This document shows positions 25,562 to 33,465 of a DNA stretch of 64,000 nt, piece after piece. The notes below the pieces were generated by a model that searched no databases, had not been told where the DNA came from, and saw nothing but the letters and a program-made list of their open reading frames with translations. How positions within the stretch are numbered: the first letter of the stretch is position 1; each line of letters opens with the position of its first letter. The translations under genes and the position numbers were made by a program. The stretch lies in the NCBI GenBank assembly GCA_964517135.1, contig CAZFBA010000002.1, forward strand, positions 62,001 to 126,000, in the 5' to 3' direction. Source of the DNA: CAZFBA01 sp964517135 (lineage in GTDB: Bacteria > Cyanobacteriota > Vampirovibrionia > JBFMGH01).

Positions 25562-26929
25562 ATGAAAATTCAATGGCAAATACTTGTTGCGTTAGGGCTT
25601 GGTGCAAAGAGAAACTGGCATATCTTTGCAGCCTTAATATTAGGTATTATAGTGGGTGTTCTTCTGGCACGTGTATTCCCTATAGAGCCTGGCGTTGAGC
25701 CTCAAAACGCACATGTCGTCTATCAAATCCTTTATGTGATTGGTCAGATTTTTATACGTTTGATTGAAATGATAGTGATACCACTGGTACTGTCGTCATT
25801 GATTGTTGGTATTGCCAGTCTCGGAGATGGCAGGCAATTAGGCCGATTAGGAGGTAAAGTTATTTTCTTCTTTATCCTGACAACGGCTATTGCTGCTATT
25901 ATCGGTACTGTGCTTGCCCTTATTGCAAAACCCGGTTTAGCCCTTCAGGATGACATTGCAAAGTTTAGCAAGACTCAGGTCGAAGTAGTGCAGGAACAGG
26001 CCTGGCGAATACAGCAAGAAGAACGTGATATTAAAGAAATGTTTCTGAATATGCTTCCCTCTAACCCTGTTAAATCACTGGCAAATGCAGAGTTAATACC
26101 GATTATCATATTTGCCATTATATTTGGATCAGCTTTAACCTTTGTAGGAGAAACCAACCGGCCTGTTATAGCTTTCTTTGAGGCAGTGTTTGCAGCGACG
26201 ATGAAGATAATGGACTGGGTGATGGTTATGGCTGTCCCGGGTATATTTGCCCTGACGGCCAATACGGTGGCGGCGGTGGGCTTTGATATCTTCAAGGATC
26301 TATTGCCCTATATAGGTGTTATCCTGATAGGGCTTATTATACAGCTTTTTGTTACCTATCCATTACTGTTGAAATTCCTTGCAAAAGTGGATTTCAGAAC
26401 ACTCTACAAGGCTGTCGTAGAAGCGATGATGGTTGCCTTTGGTACTGCAAGCTCTTCAGCAACTCTGCCTGTTACAATAGCTACTGCTGAAAGGCGGGCA
26501 GGTATCTCAAACCGTGTATCAAGTTTTGTTCTACCTTTAGGGGCTACGATGAACATGGATGGTACGGCTTTATTTGAAACTGTAGCGGTTATATTCCTTG
26601 CACAGGCTTATGGGCTTGATATAACAGACCCCTATAAGCTATTTATGCTTATAATTATGGGTATAGTTGCATCTATAGCTGCAGCAGGTGTTCCTTCTGC
26701 CGGGCTTGTTACGATGGCTCTGGTGCTGAATTCTATAGGTGGTTTTAGCCCGCAGATGATTGTGCAGGGTATTGCTGCGATATGGATGATAGACAGGTTC
26801 CTTGATATGTCTAGAACCCTTGTTAACGTTACATCTGATACAGTTGTTGCAACAATTATTGCTGCATCAGAAGGCGAGCTGGATTATGACCTCTTAAGTA
26901 ATCAGGAAGCCTGGAAAGATGTGGTCTAA
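25562..26929 (+). CDS. Dicarboxylate/amino acid:cation symporter (GltP/DctA family)
   Basis: The 455-residue membrane protein contains the DAACS family hallmarks. These are a Ser-rich re-entrant loop AFGTASSSATLPVTI, the cation/substrate site LPLGATMNMDGTALFE, the second hairpin AAAGVPSAGLVTM, and the helix 8 segment DRFLDMSRTLVNVTSD, whose Asp and Arg/Thr contact the substrate carboxylate. It takes up glutamate, aspartate or C4-dicarboxylates with Na+ or H+. An insertion of about 35 polar residues (KFSKTQVEVVQEQAWRIQQE, around residues 135-160) is longer than in E. coli GltP. It precedes a TPR gene by ten bases and is probably co-transcribed with it. Confidence 0.92.
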   Translation: MKIQWQILVALGLGAKRNWHIFAALILGIIVGVLLARVFPIEPGVEPQNAHVVYQILYVIGQIFIRLIEMIVIPLVLSSLIVGIASLGDGRQLGRLGGKVIFFFILTTAIAAIIGTVLALIAKPGLALQDDIAKFSKTQVEVVQEQAWRIQQEERDIKEMFLNMLPSNPVKSLANAELIPIIIFAIIFGSALTFVGETNRPVIAFFEAVFAATMKIMDWVMVMAVPGIFALTANTVAAVGFDIFKDLLPYIGVILIGLIIQLFVTYPLLLKFLAKVDFRTLYKAVVEAMMVAFGTASSSATLPVTIATAERRAGISNRVSSFVLPLGATMNMDGTALFETVAVIFLAQAYGLDITDPYKLFMLIIMGIVASIAAAGVPSAGLVTMALVLNSIGGFSPQMIVQGIAAIWMIDRFLDMSRTLVNVTSDTVVATIIAASEGELDYDLLSNQEAWKDVV

Positions 26930-26939
26930 AAGGAGAATA

Positions 26940-27758
26940 ATGATTAATAAGCGGTCTTTTAATAAAATAGTTATCAGCTTTTTAATTCTTAATCTGGGGT
27001 TAATATTTTTACCTCAAAAGGGTTTTGCGTTGCCCGGTAAGGATGTAGTTGTAAATGTTCTTGCACAAAAACCTGAAAAGGCTAAAAAGCCGGATAAGAA
27101 AAAATCCAGAAAAAACGCAGATTCAGCTAAGGCAGATCAGAAAGACCCTGAACTGGTAGACCTTAATAAAAGATCGAAAGCTGTAGATCGCTATAATAAA
27201 GGGATAGACTATTACAGAGATAAGAAATATAAAGATGCCGTAAGTGAATTTGAAAAGGCAATTGAGCTTGATCCGATGTTCTTTGCTGCTTACAGTAATC
27301 TTGGTCTGGCTTATACCAGAATCAAAAAATATAGAAAAGCTGTTGAAGCTTTTCGTTCAGCTTTAACATATAATTCAAGCCATATAACATCAATTAATGG
27401 CCTTGCAGACGCTCTTTATAGAATGGGTGAACCGGAGCTTGCTATTAAACAATGGAATGAACTTCTTGAAATAGACCCGGATTATGCCCTTGCTTACTAC
27501 AATATTGGGGTTGCATATCAGTCAAGAAAAAAGTTTGAAGAAGCTAAAGATGCCTATAAACAGGCTATCTCTATTGATACTGGTTTTTCTGAAGCATATT
27601 ATAACCTGGCCTTGCTTTATGAACGTGATAAAGATATTGAAAAGGCAATGTTAATGTATCAAAAAGCTGCCAGCACAAAACCCGGTGCTTCTTATGCTAA
27701 AAAAGCAAAAAAAATAGCTGAAAAATATCAGAAAAAGCTTCAAAAAGACAAAAAATAA
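26940..27758 (+). CDS. Secreted TPR protein
   Basis: I start at ATG 26940, after AGGAGA and ten bases past the symporter stop, giving 272 residues. A signal peptide (FNKIVISFLILNLGLIFLPQKGFA) is followed by a Lys-rich linker (about residues 45-75). Four or five canonical TPR motifs follow (about 85-250): AVDRYNKGIDYYRDKKYKDAVSEFEKAIELDP, FAAYSNLGLAYTRI and ALAYYNIGVAYQSRKKFEEAKDAYKQA. The tail is Lys-rich. It probably acts as a periplasmic or surface-exposed protein-binding scaffold. No specific partner is recognisable. Confidence 0.8.
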   Translation: MINKRSFNKIVISFLILNLGLIFLPQKGFALPGKDVVVNVLAQKPEKAKKPDKKKSRKNADSAKADQKDPELVDLNKRSKAVDRYNKGIDYYRDKKYKDAVSEFEKAIELDPMFFAAYSNLGLAYTRIKKYRKAVEAFRSALTYNSSHITSINGLADALYRMGEPELAIKQWNELLEIDPDYALAYYNIGVAYQSRKKFEEAKDAYKQAISIDTGFSEAYYNLALLYERDKDIEKAMLMYQKAASTKPGASYAKKAKKIAEKYQKKLQKDKK

Positions 27759-27796
27759 ACTTTTGTGTATACCCTCAATAAGGTGGTGACAAGACG

Positions 27797-28912
27797 TTGC
27801 AAGTTTTAATGAATATTCAAAAAAACCTGGCACGGGTGGTCGTCTTCAACAGGATTTTTTCTATGGCGATGTTCATCTGTTTAATGCTCTATATAGTACA
27901 GTTGAACCAAAATACCAGCTTGATACCCTTTGTGTTGCTGGTTTTTGCTCTGGTATTGCTTGTATTTCATATTCTTTTGATAGAAGTAATAGGCCAGATA
28001 ATAAGAAAAAAAGCTATTCTCACAGAAGATGTTTGTAGCTGGATAGCTAAAGTAGTTACAATCTCTATTGCAGTGGTAATAACATCCACCTGCCTGCTGA
28101 CAGGAAACCTTTATATTGCCAGCTTTTATGCAATACCAATAATTATTGGTAGTTTTCTGGGTGATTTTTGTCTCAAAAGAGTAGGTGTTATGGCTGTTGT
28201 ATTTGTTTTATTATTTCAGCATTCAGGTCTTTTAACTTTTGATTTGTTAATTAACAATAATGTTAGCTATGAACCGTCTTCAATTATTCAGGCATTAGCA
28301 ATAGCCTGTATAGTGTTTCTTGCAGGTGTGATTCTCAGTACTACCAGACAGGCCAGCCAGAAAACAAATATGCTTCAATCTATGGCAACAACTGATGTGC
28401 TAACAGGATTAATTAATCGTCGCTATTTTGACAGAAGACTTGCTGAAGAAATAGCCCGCTGTAACCGCCATAACTCAAATCTTGCCCTGGCTCTATTCGA
28501 TATTGATCATTTTAAAAGAATTAATGATACATATGGACATACAATCGGTGATAAGATATTAAAAGAACTCGGTGAATTGATACTCTCTAACACAAGAGAA
28601 TGTGATATTTCTGCCCGCTATGGTGGTGAAGAATTTGCACTTATTCTTCCTGAAACAACACAGATCGAAGCCTCTGAATTGCTGGAAAGAATCAGGCAGC
28701 TGATTGAACAGCATACCTTTGTGAAAGAAGAGATGCCTGTAATGGTAACGATCAGTGTTGGCATTGCCCAGTATGACCCTGAATACACGCCAATAGATTT
28801 TATAGAGCAAGCAGATGCCGCATTATACAGAGCTAAAAAGACAGGAAGAAACAAAGTTATTTATGGTACCTTTACAACACCGAAATTAAACCTTCAAAAG
28901 ATAACTAATTAA
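27797..28912 (+). CDS. Membrane-bound diguanylate cyclase
   Basis: The 371-residue protein starts at TTG with GGTGG about ten bases upstream. About five or six membrane helices (residues 15-185) form the sensory part, of no recognised type. The C-terminal GGDEF domain (about 195-360) has DVLTGLINRR, FDIDHFKRINDTYGH and an active-site GGEEF at 276-280. RECD at 267-270 fits the inhibitory I-site (RxxD five residues before GGEEF). It therefore probably makes cyclic di-GMP and is feedback inhibited. Catalytic residues look intact. It is located in a run of small plus-strand genes after the TPR gene. Confidence 0.92.
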   Translation: MQVLMNIQKNLARVVVFNRIFSMAMFICLMLYIVQLNQNTSLIPFVLLVFALVLLVFHILLIEVIGQIIRKKAILTEDVCSWIAKVVTISIAVVITSTCLLTGNLYIASFYAIPIIIGSFLGDFCLKRVGVMAVVFVLLFQHSGLLTFDLLINNNVSYEPSSIIQALAIACIVFLAGVILSTTRQASQKTNMLQSMATTDVLTGLINRRYFDRRLAEEIARCNRHNSNLALALFDIDHFKRINDTYGHTIGDKILKELGELILSNTRECDISARYGGEEFALILPETTQIEASELLERIRQLIEQHTFVKEEMPVMVTISVGIAQYDPEYTPIDFIEQADAALYRAKKTGRNKVIYGTFTTPKLNLQKITN

Positions 28913-28938
28913 CAGTTTAAAAGAATTGAGGTAATGAA

Positions 28939-29313
28939 ATGCTCAGTAAAAGAGAAATTGTTTTAATAGTATCCCTGGCTTTTTGCGCAGGTGTTATTGT
29001 ATCAGATATGCTAAAGCCTGTTCCTCTTAAAGCAGAAGTAACTAACATTGTTTATGATACTCTGGATAAGAAAATTCTAGAGCAGGCAAGGAGAATTGAT
29101 AGTCTGCAATCAAGAGTGTCTTCATTGGAGAAAAATGCAGGGTCTTATGAGGCTGATATAAATAAAGTTGCACTTTCAGTGAAAAAGCTGGGCTCAGCTT
29201 TAAAAGATTCACTGGCTGATACTGCCAGCAAAAAAGATCTGAAAAAGCTTGAAGAAAAGGTTTCAGAATTACAAATGCTTATGAATACCTCTGGTGGAGC
29301 TTATCAAAGATAG
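28939..29313 (+). CDS. Small membrane-anchored coiled-coil protein
   Basis: This 124-residue protein starts at ATG after TTGAGGTAA. An N-terminal membrane helix (about residues 7-24) is followed by a heptad-like helical region (about 45-118; for example ARRIDSLQSRVSSLEKNAGS and KKDLKKLEEKVSELQMLM) predicted to form a coiled coil. The structure suggests a membrane-tethered dimer or oligomer, perhaps part of an envelope complex. It resembles no family I recognise. It lies 26 bases after the diguanylate cyclase gene and may be co-transcribed with it. Confidence 0.65.
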   Translation: MLSKREIVLIVSLAFCAGVIVSDMLKPVPLKAEVTNIVYDTLDKKILEQARRIDSLQSRVSSLEKNAGSYEADINKVALSVKKLGSALKDSLADTASKKDLKKLEEKVSELQMLMNTSGGAYQR

Positions 29314-29460
29314 TGTTTCTTTAAAAGTTTCTCTTTATTTACTCAAAAACTTGCTAATATTAAGTTGTTCAGGTTTTTTTGTTCTGACTGTTAAGAATTA
29401 TAAAAAAATAGACCTCTTTAGACATGAAATATATGATTATCATGTAGTTTGAGAGGGTTA

Positions 29461-29835
29461 ATGTCAGTTTCTATGCAAAATTCATACGTTAGCCGGCCGG
29501 TAAATCAAAAAAACCTGGCAGTAGAAAAGAATACTATTGAAATAACCTGCAAAGAGTTAGCTTTAGAGCATAGGCAGATAAAAAATACTATTAATAGCCT
29601 CTTTTTCGAGGTCAATAAAAAAGAAATATTACTTCAAGATGATTCTTTAGATACTGCACAGAAGTCTATGTTAAAATATGATTATGCTCTCTCTCAAAAA
29701 GAGCTTGAAAAGGCAATCTATCAAAAAGAATTGTTAAGAAAAGATATAGCGATCCTTCAGCATAGAATAAGATATCTAGAACATGAAGTTAGAAAAACAA
29801 GGCCCTGGTGGCAAAGAATTATCCCTTTTGTATGA
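29461..29835 (+). CDS. Small coiled-coil protein of unknown function
   Basis: I start at ATG 29461, about six bases after GAGAGGG, giving 124 residues. The protein is soluble and strongly helical (IEITCKELALEHRQIKNTINSL and LSQKELEKAIYQKELLRKDIAIL), with a basic aromatic C-terminus RKTRPWWQRIIPFV that could touch a membrane. Its last 53 bases overlap the next gene in another frame, so the two are probably translationally coupled. I do not recognise the family. Confidence 0.6.
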   Translation: MSVSMQNSYVSRPVNQKNLAVEKNTIEITCKELALEHRQIKNTINSLFFEVNKKEILLQDDSLDTAQKSMLKYDYALSQKELEKAIYQKELLRKDIAILQHRIRYLEHEVRKTRPWWQRIIPFV

Positions 29836-30586
29836 TAAGTTAGGTTTGATGCCAGATCAAAAGATTGTTGCTATGTGGGGATACCCTGATCCGGAGGTTC
29901 TTGCAGCTGTTAGGGCTCAATATCCTAGCTGTAATGTAGTTGATATTGATATAGATTATTGTGCTCCTGAAAGTAAAATACTTCCAGATAATTATTGTCA
30001 GATAATTACTAATATAATTGATAATGCTGTTTTCTTAAAGGATAAAATTGAAGTTATAGTTGCATCTACAGGTGAAGAAAAGTGTGATCAGGGTCGTTTT
30101 GCCGCCTATGTGCTGGAAAAATTAGGCTTTAACCTTGTAAAAACAAGATACACTGAATATAAAAACCTGCCACAGGAGCCTTTGATATCTGTAAGCTCCT
30201 TACCTTTAAAAAAAAAGTTTCTGCTTATTATGGATTCTCTGTTACAGCCGGAACTCATCAAAGAATACAAAATAGAAAAGGTCATACCAACACATGGTTT
30301 CTGGGGTGTGCCTCCAAATGACCTGAGTATTCTGGAGCTATTCCCTGACACAACGCATGTTTTTGGCTGGACACGTGCCGTAGAAATGAAAAGACCTGCT
30401 GATCTTGATATTGAAATGTATGTTGAAGATGGCCTTCCGACGGTATTTTTTGCCCAGACGTTTTGTGCCAAGATGCAACTGGCTAAATTTCTGGCGAAAA
30501 AATATGATGGGCTTTATGTTGATGTTGATGATTTTATGAGTGTCTCAGTGAGGGCCAAGATAGAGGCTTTTTTAAGGTTCTCTTAA
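29783..30586 (+). CDS. Unrecognised cytosolic alpha/beta protein
   Basis: This 267-residue protein starts inside the previous gene (ATG 29783); a start near TTG 29827 or ATG 29849 is also possible. The sequence alternates short strands and helices (QKIVAMWGYPDPEVLAAVRA, CNVVDIDIDYCAPES, KIEVIVASTGEEK, KKFLLIMDSLLQ, KVIPTHGFWGVPP, TTHVFGWTRAVE), suggesting a Rossmann-like fold. I find no diagnostic catalytic motif. The end converges on a response regulator gene across a 16-bp palindrome. Function is unknown; it may be lineage-specific. Confidence 0.6.
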   Translation: MKLEKQGPGGKELSLLYDKLGLMPDQKIVAMWGYPDPEVLAAVRAQYPSCNVVDIDIDYCAPESKILPDNYCQIITNIIDNAVFLKDKIEVIVASTGEEKCDQGRFAAYVLEKLGFNLVKTRYTEYKNLPQEPLISVSSLPLKKKFLLIMDSLLQPELIKEYKIEKVIPTHGFWGVPPNDLSILELFPDTTHVFGWTRAVEMKRPADLDIEMYVEDGLPTVFFAQTFCAKMQLAKFLAKKYDGLYVDVDDFMSVSVRAKIEAFLRFS

Positions 30587-30588
30587 AC

Positions 30589-30604
30589 TAACACATATGT
30601 GTTA
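30589..30604. repeat. Perfect 16-bp palindrome at a convergent gene junction
   Basis: TAACACATATGTGTTA is fully self-complementary. It fills the gap between the stop of the unknown gene (30586) and the stop of the response regulator gene (30602-30604, which it includes). Related palindromes with an ACATATGT core lie at 45781-45798 and 52892-52905, also between convergent genes. It may work as a small bidirectional 3' structure. Confidence 0.7.
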
Positions 30605-31186
30605 ACACTTCTCTATACACCTGAGAATTTCTTTTTTCCAGTCGTCATTTTTTTCTACGAAGGTTCTGGCGCCGTTGTTGAGGCAATATTCTACACTGGA
30701 GGCATTTGCAGTTCCTGACATAACAATAATTTTAGTTGGCAGGTTTTCCATATCGATTTTATTTTTGAGTGAGCTTAAAAGAAATAGCCCGTCTTCTTTT
30801 TCTGGCAGGTATAGATCCATCAGCACATGGGAAAACAGATGTGATTTAAAGTGTGAGATGGCTTCTGGTGCGCTTCTTGCAAGTGTTACTTTGTAGCCCA
30901 TTTTAGAGAGTAAGATGCTTAATTGATAGGTTACCATTACCAGGTCGTCGACCACCAGGATGTTGTTTTTTACTTTTTCGTCTCTTTCGATGGGGTCAAG
31001 TGCGAGAAGGTTTCGTATAGGCTCAAAATGGTCTTTTTCTATGGTTGATAATTTTTCTCTTATTGTTAATACGAGTTGTTGCAATTCTTCTTCTGTTGGT
31101 GGTATAGAGTTTTTAATTCCTGCGCTGAGGAAAAGCTCTTTTAAAAGGTTATAGTTGACGTTTACTTTTTCTGGAATGTTATCCAT
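30602..31186 (-). CDS. Response regulator with N-terminal extension, no output domain
   Basis: The 194-residue protein has about 70 N-terminal helical residues of unknown type, then a CheY-like receiver domain (about 74-194). Receiver residues are present: acidic pocket VVDD (Asp80 and Asp81), phospho-acceptor Asp124 in VLMDLYLP, Ser in VMSGT and Lys in FVEKND. There is no DNA-binding or enzymatic domain, so it probably relays phosphate or acts by protein contact, with the N-terminal helices as the effector part. No histidine kinase gene is adjacent. Confidence 0.8.
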   Translation of the reverse strand: MDNIPEKVNVNYNLLKELFLSAGIKNSIPPTEEELQQLVLTIREKLSTIEKDHFEPIRNLLALDPIERDEKVKNNILVVDDLVMVTYQLSILLSKMGYKVTLARSAPEAISHFKSHLFSHVLMDLYLPEKEDGLFLLSSLKNKIDMENLPTKIIVMSGTANASSVEYCLNNGARTFVEKNDDWKKEILRCIEKC

Positions 31187-31281
31187 TCTTTTTTAACCCG
31201 TATAATAAAAAATTATTCTATGACCTGTTTATAGTATAGATGATTCTGTTTTGTTATGGAAATAGAAATTGTGAATTTAGT

Positions 31282-31310
31282 AAAAGCCCTTCTGAAAAGA
31301 GAGGGCTTTT
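31282..31310 (-). terminator. Terminator of rplU-rpmA
   Basis: AAAAGCCCT (31282-31290) pairs with AGGGCTTTT (31302-31310), with an eleven-base loop, about 60 bases after the rpmA stop. On the minus strand the stem ends in TTTT followed by ACTAAA. On the plus strand it is also followed by a T-rich run, so it may work in both directions. Confidence 0.75.
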
Positions 31311-31368
31311 ATTAGTTTTTTAGTAATTTTTTAGTGTATTTTTTCAATATTAGCCTGAATTAAGCAGA

Positions 31369-31632
31369 TTAATTTTCTGCTGTTTCGTACACGCTAACTT
31401 TTTTACGATCTTTTCCATAGCGTTCAAAAGTAACTATACCGTCGATGAGAGCAAAAAGTGTGTCGTCTCCGCCTCTTTCAACATTGTTGCCCGGGTGTAT
31501 TTTGGTTCCACGCTGGCGTACAATGATGTTGCCTGCACGGACGACTTCGCCACCATATTTTTTAACGCCGAGACGTTTTGATGCGCTATCACGGCCGTTT
31601 CTTGTTGAGCCTACACCTTTTTTGTGTGCCAT
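31369..31632 (-). CDS. rpmA: Ribosomal protein bL27
   Basis: The 87-residue protein begins MAHKKGVGSTRNGRDSASKR, the highly conserved bL27 N-terminus that reaches towards the peptidyl transferase centre. It continues with GGEVVRAGNIIVRQRGTKIHPG. No N-terminal extension of the Firmicute type that needs cleavage is present. It follows rplU by 24 bases and shares its promoter at 32403-32431 and terminator at 31282-31310. Confidence 0.97.
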   Translation of the reverse strand: MAHKKGVGSTRNGRDSASKRLGVKKYGGEVVRAGNIIVRQRGTKIHPGNNVERGGDDTLFALIDGIVTFERYGKDRKKVSVYETAEN

Positions 31633-31656
31633 TTATCTTTACCTCTTGTTATCGGG

Positions 31657-32328
31657 TTATGACTCTTTTTCTTCTTTTGTTTCTTCTGTTTGGTCAGTGG
31701 TCTCAGCGGTCTCAGGTGTCTCAGTTGTTTCCTGTGTTTGTGTTATTTCAGTATTTCCGGTTGTTTCAGCTGTTTCTATAGTTTCAGTTGTTTCGTCAAT
31801 AATTGTTTCTTCGAGTTCTTCTGGTTCTGGTGTTTCAGTTTTCTCTGGTTTTTTAGTTTTTTCAGGTTTTGCTACTTTTTTTCTGGCTTCTTTTTTAGCT
31901 TCTTTTGCTGCCAGTTTCTTTTCGTATGCTTTTTTAATTTTATCTTCTTTTTCCTGTTGTTTCTTTTCAACTTGTTTTTGCTGTTCTTCGTCGTATTTTA
32001 CGGTATCTTCTTTATTTGGAAATTCTATTTCTTCGATGAGTATTCTTGTATAGTCCTGTCTGTGCCCTTTTTTAAGGCGATAGCCTTTTTTACGTCTCAT
32101 TTTATAGGCAATAACTTTTTTGGTTTTGTCGTGTTTAAGAACTTTTGCTTTGACTGTTGCGCCATTAATGTAAGGTTGACCTATTTGAGAGTGTTCACCT
32201 GCTATTATGGCAACAACTTTATCAATATTTATATTGGTATCAGGGGTGACGTTTAAGAGATCGACGTCAATATATCTGCCTTCCTGAACCTGGTACTGTT
32301 TTCCACCTGTTTCAACTACAGCGTACAT
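31657..32328 (-). CDS. rplU: Ribosomal protein bL21 with long acidic/basic C-terminal extension
   Basis: Residues 1-103 are normal bL21: MYAVVETGGKQYQVQEGRYI, then MRRKKGYRLKKGHRQDYTRILIEEI. In most bacteria the protein ends there. Here it continues for about 120 residues. A Lys/Glu/Gln-rich helical stretch (about 105-165) comes first. A Thr/Glu-rich low-complexity tail (about 166-223) follows, with repeats of TETxETAETT. The extension has no known domain and is probably surface-exposed on the 50S subunit. The gene heads the rplU-rpmA operon. Confidence 0.93.
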   Translation of the reverse strand: MYAVVETGGKQYQVQEGRYIDVDLLNVTPDTNINIDKVVAIIAGEHSQIGQPYINGATVKAKVLKHDKTKKVIAYKMRRKKGYRLKKGHRQDYTRILIEEIEFPNKEDTVKYDEEQQKQVEKKQQEKEDKIKKAYEKKLAAKEAKKEARKKVAKPEKTKKPEKTETPEPEELEETIIDETTETIETAETTGNTEITQTQETTETPETAETTDQTEETKEEKES

Positions 32329-32402
32329 TGTATTATTCCTTTGCTTCTAGTGATTATAAATTAATTGTACCAATATATCCCCTTCTCAGAGGGACGCAAC
32401 CT

Positions 32403-32431
32403 AATATAACAACATAAAAATTCCTTGTCAA
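32403..32431 (-). promoter_or_regulatory. Near-consensus promoter of rplU-rpmA
   Basis: On the minus strand TTGACA (32431-32426) and TATATT (32408-32403) are separated by exactly 17 bases, about 75 bases upstream of the rplU ATG. The leader between them and the ATG contains a short stem (CCCTCTGAGAAGGGG) that may relate to L21-leader autoregulation, which is only a guess. Confidence 0.75.
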
Positions 32432-32525
32432 CAAATAAACTCATGGCTCTTTTCTCTTTAAATAGGTAAAATAGATATAAGACAAAATGTTTCGTATTTT
32501 TAAGTGTGCATGAGTTTTTGTAATA

Positions 32526-33263
32526 ATGCGAGATAATTCTGTTATTTATCTGTCGGTTGTTATTCCAGCTTATAATGAAGAATTAAGATTGCCTCCAACT
32601 CTTGATTCAATATTTAATTATCTTGATTTAAGAGATTATGACTATGAAGTGATTGTTGTTGATGATGGAAGCAATGATAGTACGGTTGATATTGTAAAGC
32701 GTAATCCACGTTATGGCAGTCAGTTAAATCTTATAGAGCTTAATAATAACTATGGTAAGGGTTACACTGTAAAAAAAGGTTTTGAAGTTGCGAAAGGCGA
32801 CTATATTATTTATACTGATGCGGATGGTGCTGCTCCTATTGAAGAGTTAGAGAAGCTTTTAAAGGCTATAAATGATGGAGCTGATATTGCAATTGGTTCT
32901 CGAGCTTTAAAAGATTCTCAGGTCAAAGATCTCTGGTACAGGAGAATCATGGGTATTACTTTTAATACAATGATAAAGATAATAGTCATTGGTGAGTATG
33001 ATGATACACAGTGTGGTTTTAAGCTTTTTAAGGCTGAATGTGCCAGAAAAATCTTTGATAAATTGAAATTAAGAGGTTTTAGTTTCGATGTAGAGTTATT
33101 ATTTCTGGCTAAAAAGCTGGGTTTTAGTGTATCAGAAGTCCCTATTGTCTGGAATTCTATACCAGGAACCAAGTTAAATCTTTTAATTGATTCACCTTTG
33201 ATGTTTCTGGCTGTTTTAAAAATAAGAATAATGGCTCTTCTTGGCTGGTATCGATTCAAATAG
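32526..33263 (+). CDS. Family 2 glycosyltransferase, polyprenyl-phosphate sugar synthase-like
   Basis: This 245-residue protein has the GT2 motifs VVIPAYNEELRLPPTL, VVDDGSNDST, GKGYTVKKGFEVAKGDYIIYTDADGA (DxD-type) and CGFKLFK. The spacing is that of ALG5/DPM1-like enzymes, which transfer glucose or mannose to a polyprenyl phosphate. It has no strong transmembrane helices, only a hydrophobic C-terminus. It precedes the UGM-like flavoprotein and GT39-like genes, so it probably supplies lipid-linked sugar for them. The donor sugar is not assigned. Confidence 0.85.
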   Translation: MRDNSVIYLSVVIPAYNEELRLPPTLDSIFNYLDLRDYDYEVIVVDDGSNDSTVDIVKRNPRYGSQLNLIELNNNYGKGYTVKKGFEVAKGDYIIYTDADGAAPIEELEKLLKAINDGADIAIGSRALKDSQVKDLWYRRIMGITFNTMIKIIVIGEYDDTQCGFKLFKAECARKIFDKLKLRGFSFDVELLFLAKKLGFSVSEVPIVWNSIPGTKLNLLIDSPLMFLAVLKIRIMALLGWYRFK

Positions 33264-33465
33264 TGCTTTATAAAATTTTTTTATTGATTCTACTCTATTT
33301 AATTGGTTCAATTTCAGTCTATTCGTTCTAAAATTTTTGTAAGAGTCAGTATAAACCTTAATCTTTTAATATGACTAAAAAGCTTGTTAAACGGGAGATA
33401 GTGAAGAAAAAAGTTCTTTTTTGCTTTTTATATAGCTTTTATCTGCAATTCATGAGGTGTTGTTT

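Noticed and set aside
31445..32256. Long open frames on the plus strand opposite rplU/rpmA
   Set aside because: They mirror the low-complexity coding of the L21 tail in another frame, have odd Ser/Val/Phe/Cys composition and no ribosome site.
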